Positions 1 to 7,668 of a stretch of DNA of 64,000 bases are shown here, piece by piece (within the stretch, counting starts at the first letter, position 1; each line of letters begins with the position of its first letter). The notes under the pieces are model-generated. The model ran no database searches. It was not told the origin of the DNA and saw only the letters and a program-made list of their open reading frames with translations. Origin of the DNA: UBA8828 sp964510855 (GTDB lineage Bacteria > Verrucomicrobiota > Verrucomicrobiia > Opitutales > UBA953); the NCBI GenBank assembly GCA_964510855.1, contig CAZEDB010000003.1, forward strand, positions 45,934 through 109,933, given 5' to 3'. The position numbers and the translations under genes are program-made.

Positions 1-1344
1 CAAACCGAAGCGATTCTTAACACGCAACGGGCAATTCAGGAGTTTGTGCAGCGCGTGCACCGCGGAGAACTCCGCGGGCCAGGAGGAGCCTATGAAGACG
101 TGCTTTGTATCGGCATTGGAGGCTCGGCCCTGGGCCCACAGCTCCTTTCCGACGCGTTAGGCAGTAGCCGCGATCGTCTTCGTCTCCATTTTCTGGATAA
201 TACCGACCCCGAAGGGTTTGATCGCACCTGGGCTACGCTCGCTGGGCGCCTCGGCAAAACTTTAGTCTTAGTGATGTCGAAATCAGGTGGCACGCCTGAG
301 CCGCGTAATGCGCTCCGTGAAGCAGAATATCATTGGCAGGCCGCAGGTCTCGAGCTCGGACCCCAAGCGGTGGCCGTCACAGGTGACGGCAGCGCCCTCG
401 ACCGTGAGGCGGTGGCAAAAAACTTTTTGGCGCGTTTTCCGATGTGGGATTGGATTGGAGGCCGCACCAGTATTATGGGTCCAGTTGGCCTCTTGCCCGC
501 TGCCCTGCAAGGACTCGACACCGAAGCGCTGCTTGCTGGGGCAGCCGAAATGGATGACTTAACCCGCGCATCTGAACTTGCGCGCAACCCCGCAGCACAA
601 CTTGCCCGGGCATGGTGGCACTTAACCGAGGGTAAAGCCAAACGCGCCATGGTGGTTTTACCTTACAAGGATCGTCTGGTACTCCTTTCTCGCTACCTAC
701 AACAACTCATCATGGAATCGCTCGGTAAGTCTCATGACTTACGCGGACGCGAGGTTCACCAAGGTCTGACGGTTTACGGCAACAAAGGCTCCACCGATCA
801 GCACGCCTACATTCAGCAACTACGCGACGGCCCCGATGACTTCTTTGCTTTCTTTATTGAAGTGCTGCGCGATCGCGAAGGCCCCTCTCGCGAGGTCGAG
901 CCCGGCATCACTAGTGGAGATTACCTTCAGGCCTTCCTTTTAGGCACCCGTGACGCCCTTGCCGCTCAAGGTAAGGCGAGCTTAACCCTTACCTTGGCAG
1001 CGGTGGATGCCCGTGCTTTAGGTCGCACCTTGGCCCTGTTTGAGCGTGCCGTGGGGCTCTATGCCAACTTACTGGGCATCAATGCCTACCACCAGCCTGG
1101 GGTCGAAGCAGGTAAAAAAGCCGCGGGTGACGTTCTTCATATCCTGACTGCCACCCTCAAGGTATTAGCCCAAAAGCCCACCGCTTGGATGACGGCGCCC
1201 GAGCTGGCACGGGAAATTGGGCTTGAGGGGGCTGGGGAAACGGTGTTCAAAACTTGTCTGCGCCTTGCACGTAATGGACGGCTCGCCTGCAACCCGCACG
1301 CGGATCCCGACCTGACCCGTTTCCAGCATCGCTCTCACCCCTGA
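1..1344 (+). CDS. pgi: Glucose-6-phosphate isomerase (5' truncated by window edge)
   Basis: Interconverts glucose 6-phosphate and fructose 6-phosphate in the cytoplasm (glycolysis/gluconeogenesis). The frame is open to base 1, so the true start lies outside the window; the GTG at 46 is only the first internal start-like codon. The sugar-isomerase sequence CIGIGGSALGPQ is near the visible N-terminus and SKSGGTPE follows; YHQPGVEAGKK near the end carries the usual catalytic Lys region. After it comes a winged-helix-like tail (TAPELAREIGL), as in the roughly 530-residue cyanobacterial-type enzymes, so perhaps 80 residues are missing. The next gene begins 13 bp downstream on the same strand. Family assignment is secure; the tail's role is unknown. 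Confidence 0.95.
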   Translation, partial: QTEAILNTQRAIQEFVQRVHRGELRGPGGAYEDVLCIGIGGSALGPQLLSDALGSSRDRLRLHFLDNTDPEGFDRTWATLAGRLGKTLVLVMSKSGGTPEPRNALREAEYHWQAAGLELGPQAVAVTGDGSALDREAVAKNFLARFPMWDWIGGRTSIMGPVGLLPAALQGLDTEALLAGAAEMDDLTRASELARNPAAQLARAWWHLTEGKAKRAMVVLPYKDRLVLLSRYLQQLIMESLGKSHDLRGREVHQGLTVYGNKGSTDQHAYIQQLRDGPDDFFAFFIEVLRDREGPSREVEPGITSGDYLQAFLLGTRDALAAQGKASLTLTLAAVDARALGRTLALFERAVGLYANLLGINAYHQPGVEAGKKAAGDVLHILTATLKVLAQKPTAWMTAPELAREIGLEGAGETVFKTCLRLARNGRLACNPHADPDLTRFQHRSHP

Positions 1345-1357
1345 CGCTCACTTCCCC

Positions 1358-2263
1358 ATGACCAAGTCGACCAACCTAGCCATTCGCATCCTTGGACTCG
1401 CGGGCGCCATCGCCGCTGGTGTCTTCACCTACCTTTACCAAGGTAAAGTGGATTTGGTTATGAGCAAAACCTCCGACCTCGTGGCGGAAGGTGCGGGTAA
1501 CACCTTCGAATCCCGGGTGAATAAAATCCCCGAAGTCTTCGCTACCCTCCAAGAGCGCCGGGCCAAAGTCACTGAGCACGAGGGTACCATCAAAGATTTA
1601 CTCGCCGATGTGGCGGAGAAGAAAACCCGCATTGAAGAACTCAATGGTAATGTACGTACCCTAGAGAACGATCGCGCCGAACTTACCCGTCGCCGGGACG
1701 AACTCACCGCCAGCCTCGCTACGGTAACCAGCGAGCGCGATGGTCTCACCAGCCAACTCAATACCGCCCGCGAAGAAGTCGCCCGTAAGACTGAAATCAT
1801 CGGCACGATGTTCACCCGCGAGCAACTCGACGCCGAGATTGCCGCTAAGAACAAGATGGAAGATAACCGCAACGACGTGGTGAATAAATACGTGCAACTC
1901 TATAACTGGATTCAAAATAGCTCGGGTGCCACACCTCCCTACCCTCGCGATCCTAATTTCGTGGACAACGGTGGCGTCAAAGTGGAGTTCGGTCCTGAAC
2001 TCGTCACCACGCGCATCGTGGGTCTTTCCCCTTCCCAAGGCCTGATTAGTTTCTCGGTGGGTTCTGACCGCTTCCCTGGCCTGCGCGCGGAAACCATGTT
2101 CAAGCTCCGTATCGGCGAGCGCGAAGTCGGTAGCGTCAAAATCTCGGAAGTAGGTGCCTCCTTCTCCATCGCGCAAATTTTAGCCAATACGGACCTCGAT
2201 GCCCTAAGCCGAGGCCAAGTCCTCACCCTCGAGCCTGTAACCGGCAAGGTTGCTGCCAAGTGA
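1358..2263 (+). CDS. Membrane-anchored coiled-coil protein, function unknown
   Basis: A 301-residue protein I cannot name. Residues about 8-28 form one hydrophobic segment (signal anchor). Residues about 60-150 are rich in E, L, K and R with heptad-like spacing, a long coiled coil. The last 100 residues are beta-prone and Gly/Val rich (phrases such as GLSPSQGLISFSV and RIGEREVGSVKISE), suggesting a small beta domain outside the membrane. The ATG follows a CTTCCCC tract and no Shine-Dalgarno sequence. The stop codon overlaps the GTG of the downstream mini-lipoprotein, so the two are probably translated together. An envelope structural role is inferred only from topology. Confidence 0.8.
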   Translation: MTKSTNLAIRILGLAGAIAAGVFTYLYQGKVDLVMSKTSDLVAEGAGNTFESRVNKIPEVFATLQERRAKVTEHEGTIKDLLADVAEKKTRIEELNGNVRTLENDRAELTRRRDELTASLATVTSERDGLTSQLNTAREEVARKTEIIGTMFTREQLDAEIAAKNKMEDNRNDVVNKYVQLYNWIQNSSGATPPYPRDPNFVDNGGVKVEFGPELVTTRIVGLSPSQGLISFSVGSDRFPGLRAETMFKLRIGEREVGSVKISEVGASFSIAQILANTDLDALSRGQVLTLEPVTGKVAAK

Positions 2264-2424
2264 GTCGGCTGATTGCATCGCTTAGCTTGCTTGCCTTGGT
2301 TAGCCTACTGGTCGGTTGTGCCTCGGATGAAGAAGGCGGAGGTCAAGGCGACTTACCACAAGCCCAGCCTGCTACCTGGGAAGGCGGACTGCCGGGTATG
2401 ACCCCTTCCGGTCCTCCCCGCTAA
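2260..2424 (+). CDS. Small lipoprotein, 54 residues
   Basis: A short gene between the coiled-coil protein and rsmI. GTG at 2260 overlaps the upstream TGA by 4 bp (GTGA), and its TAA overlaps the rsmI ATG by one base (TAATG), which strongly suggests it is translated. The product has a short basic N-terminus, a hydrophobic core and the lipobox LVGC with Cys20, so it should be cut by signal peptidase II and lipidated. The mature part is only 35 residues, acidic then Gly/Pro rich (ASDEEGGGQG at its start). No family is recognised; it may partner the upstream coiled-coil protein. Confidence 0.7.
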   Translation: MSRLIASLSLLALVSLLVGCASDEEGGGQGDLPQAQPATWEGGLPGMTPSGPPR

Positions 2425-3140
2425 TGAGCCTGCCGGCACCCTCGGGCGCCGGCGAGTTGCGGGTGGTTGCCACCCCGCTGGGAAATCTTGGCGATATCTC
2501 AGAGCGAGCGCGGCGCACCTTGATGGAAGCCGATGTGATTGCCTGCGAAGACACGCGTACCACCGGCAATCTGCTACGCTTGCTGGGCATCGAAGGAAAA
2601 ACCCTCGTCGCCTACCACGACCACAACGAAGTGGCGGCGGCTGAAGCGTTAGCCGATCGTGTTGCCGCTGGAAGTATCGTTGCCTTAGTGACTGACGCTG
2701 GGACGCCGACATTGAGCGATCCTGGCTTTCGGATTGCGCGCGCGTGTGCCCGTCGGGGCCTGCGCCTTTCGCCTATCCCCGGACCCTCCGCCCCCATGGC
2801 CTTACTTTCGGTTTCTGGACTTCCCACGAACGCTTTCCGATTCGTGGGTTTCCTGCCGCCAAAGTCCGCAGCGCGGCGACGGTTCTTAACCGAGCAAGCC
2901 CTCGCTGCTAACGAAACCCTAGTGCTCTTAGAATCCTGCCACCGCATCGACGCTTTGCTCACGGAAATGTTAGAGATTCTTGGGCCCGATCGCGTAGTTT
3001 GTGTAGGTCGAGAATTAACTAAGTTGCACGAGTCTGTACGCACCCGACCGCTCGGAGTTTTAGTGCCTGAACTGCAACGCGGTAGCCTTAAAGGCGAATT
3101 TACCCTGGCGATTGGGCCGGTTGGTTTCACCCTGGAGTAA
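2424..3140 (+). CDS. rsmI: 16S rRNA (cytidine1402-2'-O)-methyltransferase RsmI
   Basis: SAM-dependent enzyme that 2'-O-methylates C1402 in the decoding centre of 16S rRNA. The 238-residue product has the tetrapyrrole-methylase fold signatures: LRVVATPLGNLGDIS at the N-terminus, ACEDTRTT around residue 40, VTDAGTPTLSDPG near residue 90, and IPGPSAPMALLSVSGL. It is shorter than the 286-residue E. coli protein because the C-terminal helical extension is absent, as in many bacteria. The start overlaps the stop of the preceding small lipoprotein (TAATG). Confidence 0.94.
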   Translation: MSLPAPSGAGELRVVATPLGNLGDISERARRTLMEADVIACEDTRTTGNLLRLLGIEGKTLVAYHDHNEVAAAEALADRVAAGSIVALVTDAGTPTLSDPGFRIARACARRGLRLSPIPGPSAPMALLSVSGLPTNAFRFVGFLPPKSAARRRFLTEQALAANETLVLLESCHRIDALLTEMLEILGPDRVVCVGRELTKLHESVRTRPLGVLVPELQRGSLKGEFTLAIGPVGFTLE

Positions 3141-3191
3141 GGAAGGGGCGTTGACCCCGCAGGTTGAATCCGCAACCGTACCGACGCCGTT

Positions 3192-3815
3192 ATGGCAGGC
3201 TTCGACGACAATTTAGTGCGCGACTACTTTGAGCTGAACGGGTTCTTTGTCCGTCAGACCCGGAAGTATGCCATTCAATCTCGGCGCAAGCGGGCCGATG
3301 AAGAATCGGACTTACTGGTGATTAATCCGGCGCCAAGACCGGGACAGCCGCCGGGCTTCCAACTCTTCACCTCGGATCTTCCCGGTATTTCCCGCGCGGT
3401 CGTGGCGATTAAAGGCTGGCACAGCACCAAGGCCGTAACGCCGGCTATGATTCGCAAAGGCGACTTAATTGAATTTGTCAGGAAGGAAGCGGTCGAAGCC
3501 GCGCGCCATGCTTTTGCCGATCTTGCCGTGAGCGAAATCGAAGGCTCACCCGAAATTCCATTAAGTAAAATTCTGGTGCTCCCCGGCCTGCCCACCGCTG
3601 AACCGCAACGCGGCGAAAGCATTGCCCTGCTGCGTGAGCATGGGGTGGATCATGTACTAACCTTCCGCACCTTATTGGACAGCATGGTACAGCGCGTAGA
3701 ATCAAATCAGAGTTACGCCAAATCAGAAACTCTCCAACTTCTACGACTTTTACGGGTCTATGATATGGTCAAAAGTTCGCAGCTCGAACTTTTCCCTGAC
3801 CGTAATCCTAAATGA
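3192..3815 (+). CDS. Uncharacterised protein, possible PD-(D/E)XK nuclease-like fold
   Basis: A 207-residue protein of unknown function. The N-terminus (LVRDYFELNGFFV, then a basic stretch) looks like the opening helix-strand of restriction-endonuclease-like folds. It is followed by ESDLLVIN and later by AVVAIKGWH, which resembles the D...(D/E)XK core but with Ala-Ile-Lys where Glu-X-Lys is expected, so activity is doubtful. The C-terminal third is helical, ending with LELFPD. Its stop overlaps the ATG of lpxA (ATGA), tying it to that operon. The fold is my inference from pattern only; a structure prediction would decide. Confidence 0.6.
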   Translation: MAGFDDNLVRDYFELNGFFVRQTRKYAIQSRRKRADEESDLLVINPAPRPGQPPGFQLFTSDLPGISRAVVAIKGWHSTKAVTPAMIRKGDLIEFVRKEAVEAARHAFADLAVSEIEGSPEIPLSKILVLPGLPTAEPQRGESIALLREHGVDHVLTFRTLLDSMVQRVESNQSYAKSETLQLLRLLRVYDMVKSSQLELFPDRNPK

Positions 3816-4594
3816 TTTCACCTCTTGCTCAAATTGAGTCCGGTGCCGTGCTTGCCGATGATGTTAAGGTGGGTCCGTTTGCGGTGATTGAAGCTGGGGC
3901 GGTGATCGGACCTGGTTGTGAATTAGCGGCGCATGCGATTGTTCGCAGCTCTGCGCGCTTAGCAGCTCGGGTACGCGTCGACAGTTTTGCCGTCGTGGGA
4001 GGTGACCCGCAGGATCTCACCTTTGATCGTGCACAAGCCACGCTCACCCAGATTGGAGAAGGCACGATTCTGCGTGAACATGTTACGGTGCATCGTGGAA
4101 CGGCCGCCTCGGGCCAAACCCAAGTAGGCGCTAACTGTCTTTTAATGGCCGGGGCCCACGTGGCTCATGACTGTCGACTCGAGGAAGGTGTGATCTTAGC
4201 CAATGGTTGCATGCTGGGTGGGCATGTCGAAGTTGGCCAAGGCGCCTTCATTAGCGGGGGTGTAGCCGTGCACCAATGGTGTCGGGTGGGCGCAGGTTCG
4301 ATGACTTCGGGTAACGCCGTGATAACGGGAGATGTGCCCCCTCAAGCCTTAGCCTACGGCCGCGACACGCTCGCGGGGTTGAATTTAATTGGACTTCGTC
4401 GACGTGCTGTTGCTGCGGAAGCGATTGCTGAACTTAAACAAGCACTACGCCAAGTTTACACACCAGGCACGGCCTGTGAAACCGCCGCTCAACAACTCCT
4501 TGCTTCCGGCGAATTTACCCATCCGATAACTCAAGCCTTCTTAACCTTTTTCCTAGCGAGCCGCCGTCACCGCTTTATTCAGCCTGAATCATGA
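3812..4594 (+). CDS. lpxA: Acyl-ACP--UDP-N-acetylglucosamine O-acyltransferase LpxA
   Basis: First step of lipid A synthesis: moves a 3-hydroxyacyl group from ACP to UDP-GlcNAc in the cytoplasm. The 260-residue protein is a left-handed beta-helix built of hexapeptide repeats (for example VIEAGAVIGPG). AHVAHDC near residue 116 contains His119, matching the catalytic His125 of E. coli. The family phrases AVHQWCRVGAGSM and GLNLIGLRRR and the C-terminal helical part are present. Here it sits between an unknown gene and pdxA, away from the lpxD-fabZ cluster of enterobacteria. It shows that the organism makes LPS. It overlaps the upstream gene by 4 bp and pdxA by 4 bp. Confidence 0.95.
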   Translation: MISPLAQIESGAVLADDVKVGPFAVIEAGAVIGPGCELAAHAIVRSSARLAARVRVDSFAVVGGDPQDLTFDRAQATLTQIGEGTILREHVTVHRGTAASGQTQVGANCLLMAGAHVAHDCRLEEGVILANGCMLGGHVEVGQGAFISGGVAVHQWCRVGAGSMTSGNAVITGDVPPQALAYGRDTLAGLNLIGLRRRAVAAEAIAELKQALRQVYTPGTACETAAQQLLASGEFTHPITQAFLTFFLASRRHRFIQPES

Positions 4595-5493
4595 AACCAG
4601 CACTGGCTCTTACCTGCGGAGACCCTTCGGGGATTGGGCCTGAGTTAAGCCTTCAGGTGCTGCAAGAGGCTGAATTTAAGCACCTACCGATTATTCCGAT
4701 TGGTCCAGCAAACTGGCTTCGAGCCTTGGGCCGCGAAGGGATTGTCGTCGGACCCAGCGATTTCCTAGCAGTACCAGGTAAGCCTTGTGAGGTCGGCCAG
4801 CGGGTGGCTCTCGCAGCCATGGAAGTTGCGGCTCAAGGTTGTCTCGAGGGTTCATTTTCGGGCGTCGTTACCGGACCCGTAAGCAAAGCGGGTCTGGCGA
4901 GCATGGGCTTTAGCCATCCTGGCCAAACCGAATTTTTTGCTAAAAAATGGGGAGGGGAACCCACCATGGCTTTTGCGGGCGGGCGGATGACGGTGGCCTT
5001 AGCGACTTGGCATATTCCTTTACGCGACGTTCCTGCCCAAGCTCATGCCCAAGCCATTATTTTAGCAGCGAAACGCTTGGCTGCCCTGCGCCAACGCCTG
5101 GGTGACCCACGTCCGAAAATTGGGATTTGTGGACTCAACCCCCATGCAGGTGAGACCGGTCAACTCGGCGATGAAGAAGCCACTTCGGTCACGCCCGCAA
5201 TCGCTGCTTTGCGCGCAGCTGGCATCGATGCGTACGGCCCCCTTTCGGGTGACACGGCCTTTGCTCGCCATCTTGCAGGCGAGTTCGACGGACTCGTCGC
5301 CCTTTATCACGATCAAGGCTTAGCGCCGCTCAAGACCATCGATTTTGCCGAAGCCGCCAACCTCACGCTCGGACTTCCTTTCATCCGCACCAGCCCCGAT
5401 CACGGCACGGCTTATGCCTTAGCAGGCACAGGCAAAGCCAACCCACGCAGCCTAGCGTCGGCCCTACGCCTTGCTTACCACCTGAGTTCATGA
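4591..5493 (+). CDS. pdxA: 4-hydroxythreonine-4-phosphate dehydrogenase PdxA
   Basis: NAD-dependent oxidation of 4-phosphohydroxy-L-threonine in the DXP-dependent pyridoxal phosphate pathway. The 300-residue product begins with the hallmark TCGDPSGIGPEL; metal-ligand regions HPGQTEFFA, ALYHDQGLAPLK and RTSPDHGTAY are all present. It is a little shorter than the 329-residue E. coli enzyme. The ATG overlaps the lpxA stop by 4 bp and its own TGA overlaps the next ATG, so the genes are translationally coupled. Confidence 0.95.
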   Translation: MKPALALTCGDPSGIGPELSLQVLQEAEFKHLPIIPIGPANWLRALGREGIVVGPSDFLAVPGKPCEVGQRVALAAMEVAAQGCLEGSFSGVVTGPVSKAGLASMGFSHPGQTEFFAKKWGGEPTMAFAGGRMTVALATWHIPLRDVPAQAHAQAIILAAKRLAALRQRLGDPRPKIGICGLNPHAGETGQLGDEEATSVTPAIAALRAAGIDAYGPLSGDTAFARHLAGEFDGLVALYHDQGLAPLKTIDFAEAANLTLGLPFIRTSPDHGTAYALAGTGKANPRSLASALRLAYHLSS

Positions 5494-6296
5494 GGTGGAT
5501 GCTAGCGGTCGTTTTAAGTTGGGTGAGTTTGTCAGCGACTCAACCACCGCAACGCATTGCTTCACTTTCTCCTGCAGCTTCTCGCATCATGCTCGACTTG
5601 GGAGCAGGCGACCAACTGATACTAGCCACGCAATGGTGCGAACTACCTAGTCAACATTCTGCGGCCCGCGAGGCTGATGCCTTTACGCCCGACCTTGAGC
5701 GTCTCATCAAACTTAAACCTGATTTAGTTGTCCTCTCTCGCTTAGCGAATCCCTTACTGGCCGAACGCTTACGCTCGCTTAAATTTCCCGTGCTCATTTT
5801 AAGCGCCGAAGCACCCGACTCACCCGCCACCGATATTCATCTTCTCGGTCAACGACTCGGTAAGGATGCTGCCGCGCAACGCTTGCTCGATGCACGTCGA
5901 TTAACCAAGCCCCTCGCCCACGACGCTCCCCGCTTACTCATAGTTTGGGACGGCGTTTGTGCGGGGCCGCAAAGTTATTTAGCCTGGGTAGCAACCGCAT
6001 CTGGGTATCGCCTCGCCTCGCTTGACGGCGCTTGGCCCGAATGGGATCGGGAGCAAGTGGGCCGTAGCCAACCCGACGTGGTTCTTTATCTAACCCGGGA
6101 CGGTTCCGAGACCGTAGGGTTGGACGATGCAAAACTAGGGGAGTGGCGCTCTGACCCAGCCTTACGCTTAACTAACGCTGCATTAAAGGGTTCGGTATGG
6201 AAAACCCGTGCCCGTAGCATCTGGCTACCTGCCAGTGGCCTACCCGAAGCAGCCGACCTCTTAAGGGCAGTACCGAAAGATTCCGGGGTCCGTTGA
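5490..6296 (+). CDS. Periplasmic B12/iron-siderophore-type substrate-binding protein
   Basis: A 268-residue protein of the BtuF/FepB-like helical-backbone binding-protein class. An N-terminal hydrophobic signal (residues 1-17) is followed by the family opening PQRIASLSPAASRIMLDLGAGDQ. The middle has the typical LKPDLVVLSRLANP and a long connecting helix. It most likely binds a corrinoid or ferric chelate. No permease or ATPase partner and no TonB-dependent receptor lies in the window, so its transporter must be elsewhere or it acts alone. It overlaps pdxA by 4 bp. The ligand cannot be told from sequence. Confidence 0.8.
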   Translation: MRWMLAVVLSWVSLSATQPPQRIASLSPAASRIMLDLGAGDQLILATQWCELPSQHSAAREADAFTPDLERLIKLKPDLVVLSRLANPLLAERLRSLKFPVLILSAEAPDSPATDIHLLGQRLGKDAAAQRLLDARRLTKPLAHDAPRLLIVWDGVCAGPQSYLAWVATASGYRLASLDGAWPEWDREQVGRSQPDVVLYLTRDGSETVGLDDAKLGEWRSDPALRLTNAALKGSVWKTRARSIWLPASGLPEAADLLRAVPKDSGVR

Positions 6297-6319
6297 CATC
6301 TGTGGGAAACCCCTATGAT
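6293..6319 (+). promoter_or_regulatory. Putative sigma70-type promoter of the Cys-rich protein gene
   Basis: TTGACA (6293-6298, perfect -35) is followed after 15 bp by TATGAT (6314-6319, five of six -10 matches). The spacing is shorter than the ideal 17. The -35 lies over the stop codon of the preceding gene. The -10 covers the upstream ATG at 6315, which supports the ATG at 6339 as the real start of the next gene. Confidence 0.5.
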
Positions 6320-6338
6320 AGAAGGTCATATCCCAATC

Positions 6339-6749
6339 ATGAAAAACCTCCTCACCTCCGCGTTAATGTTTGCCGTGCTGGCCTGCCCTGCATTCGCAAG
6401 CGACGATGCCCCTTCCTGCCCTGCTTGCCCTAAGAAAGGCGACAAGGCTGAACCCTCAGCTTTCATCACCCAAGACGATTGCAGTCCTTGCAAGGGCGGC
6501 AAAAAGAAGGACGGCGACAAGGTTGCTCCCTCCGATGCCGTCCAAGGCGACTGTGATGGTTGCTGCTGCGGCAAGAAAAAGGACGGCAAGAAGAAAGAGT
6601 GCTCTGACATCGCAGGCTGCGACACTTGCGATACCCACAAAAAGAAGGACGACAAAGTAGCACCTGCTACCCCCACCCAAGATGATTGCGGCGGTTGCAA
6701 GGGCGGCAAAAAGAAGGACGGCGTTAAAGAAGACGCTCCTGCTGCTTAA
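6339..6749 (+). CDS. Secreted Cys/Lys-rich CxxC repeat protein, function unknown
   Basis: A 136-residue exported protein. The start at 6339 gives a clean signal peptide (KNLL then a hydrophobic core ending ACPAFA) with cleavage before SDD; the ATG at 6315 would lie in the promoter. VLAC could alternatively act as a weak lipobox. The mature part is about 116 residues with 13 cysteines, mainly in CxxC units (CPAC, CSPC, CDGC, CDTC, CGGC). These alternate with lysine-rich KGGKKKDG units and Q(D/G)DC spacers such as TQDDC and VQGDC, an irregular tandem repeat. Metal binding or redox buffering in the periplasm is plausible but not shown. It has its own promoter and terminator, so it is probably expressed separately from its neighbours. 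I recognise no named family. Confidence 0.75.
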   Translation: MKNLLTSALMFAVLACPAFASDDAPSCPACPKKGDKAEPSAFITQDDCSPCKGGKKKDGDKVAPSDAVQGDCDGCCCGKKKDGKKKECSDIAGCDTCDTHKKKDDKVAPATPTQDDCGGCKGGKKKDGVKEDAPAA

Positions 6750-6773
6750 AGCTTCTTCAGCTCACCAAAAACA

Positions 6774-6796
6774 GGCGCTCCTTGAGCGCCTTTTTT
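6774..6796 (+). terminator. Rho-independent terminator after the Cys-rich gene
   Basis: Perfect 7-bp stem GGCGCTC / GAGCGCC with a CTT loop, followed by six T. It ends the transcript of the Cys-rich protein and faces the convergent HAD gene. Confidence 0.85.
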
Positions 6797-6808
6797 GTGC
6801 CTAGAAAT

Positions 6809-7360
6809 TTAGCTACTTAGTCCGAGATCAAGCCGAGCAAACTCGGCAAAGTCGGCACGGATAGGTACTGCATGCTGCTGAGCATATTCAACGTCGCCCG
6901 GCTTAAAAGGCGCCCCCGAACGAACCGCACAACTATGAATGCCCGCGTTGAGTCCTGCCTCCCAATCGGTACGACGGTCCCCCACCATCCAACAACGCGA
7001 GGGGTCGAGTCCGTAACGCTCGATACACTCCAAAATAAAACGGGGGCTAGGCTTACGATAAAGCGAAGGAACGTCGGGGCGCTCAGGAGCAGCGCAGACT
7101 TCCTTAAAGCCAGGAGGAGGTAAATTGAGCAATTCCAGCATGCGGCGGTGGCAAGCCTGGTAATCCTCCCAGGTAAAAATTTGGCGACCGATACCACTTT
7201 GATTGGTGAGAATGAAAAGCTGATAACCAGCAGCAAGGGCAGCGACTAAGGCCTGCCTAACCCCAGGAAGGACCTCCACCTGCTCGGGGCGAGAGGTATG
7301 GTGGCCGTCGACAATCAAATTACCGTCGCGATCGAGAAAAAGGGCAGGCGAAAGGGCCAT
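6809..7360 (-). CDS. HAD-family phosphatase, GmhB/HisB-N type
   Basis: A 183-residue HAD phosphatase of the D,D-heptose 1,7-bisphosphate phosphatase / histidinol-phosphatase group. It shows LFLDRDGN with nucleophile Asp10 and acid/base Asp12, ILTNQSGIGR (motif II), the RKPSP lysine and VGDRRTDWEAG (motif IV). The Cys-His zinc loop of E. coli GmhB is reduced to a single Cys (CAAPERP), so it is zinc-free or divergent. I chose the ATG at 7360, 13 codons before the HAD motif's end, rather than an upstream TTG at 7393. A role in heptose supply for LPS is attractive but the substrate is uncertain. It is convergent with the Cys-rich gene. Confidence 0.85.
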   Translation of the reverse strand: MALSPALFLDRDGNLIVDGHHTSRPEQVEVLPGVRQALVAALAAGYQLFILTNQSGIGRQIFTWEDYQACHRRMLELLNLPPPGFKEVCAAPERPDVPSLYRKPSPRFILECIERYGLDPSRCWMVGDRRTDWEAGLNAGIHSCAVRSGAPFKPGDVEYAQQHAVPIRADFAEFARLDLGLSS

Positions 7361-7461
7361 AAGGTGGGGTAGGAGGTCCACCCTAGGGAGCAAGCCTAGG
7401 AAAGCGGACTTGACCGTAGGGGGTTACGGGGTCAAAACCGACCCTCCAACCGACGCCCGCC

Positions 7462-7641
7462 ATGGCCAATCCCAAACGTAAGCAGTCCAAGCGCCGCAGC
7501 CGCCTCCGCCGCGGCCAGAACCAATACCGCGCTCCCCAGCTCGTTAAAGACGCTGAGTCCGGTGTGCTCCGTCGCCCTCACCGCGTTGACCCTGTAACGG
7601 GTAAGTATCGCGGTCGCCAGGTGATCGACGTCGCGGCCTAA
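7462..7641 (+). CDS. rpmF: 50S ribosomal protein L32
   Basis: A 59-residue basic protein starting MANPKRKQSKRRSRLRRG, the standard L32 opening (PKRK.SK), and followed by plsX, the classic rpmF-plsX-fabH order. It lacks all four zinc-ribbon cysteines found in many L32 proteins: the regions that normally hold CxxC read KDAESG and VDPVTG, so it is the zinc-free form. The C-terminal GKYRGRQVI matches the family end. The start has a GCCCGCC tract and no Shine-Dalgarno sequence. Confidence 0.92.
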   Translation: MANPKRKQSKRRSRLRRGQNQYRAPQLVKDAESGVLRRPHRVDPVTGKYRGRQVIDVAA

Positions 7642-7668
7642 GTCTTTTTTCGGGGTCTTCCCCGCAAC

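Noticed and set aside
1661..2176. 171-codon open frame on the minus strand
   Set aside because: It is a shadow of the coiled-coil gene: no start context, biased composition and no recognisable family.
6420..6740. CRISPR-like or tandem DNA repeat
   Set aside because: The repeating pattern is coding (KKKDG/CxxC) with variable spacing; spacers and palindromes are absent.
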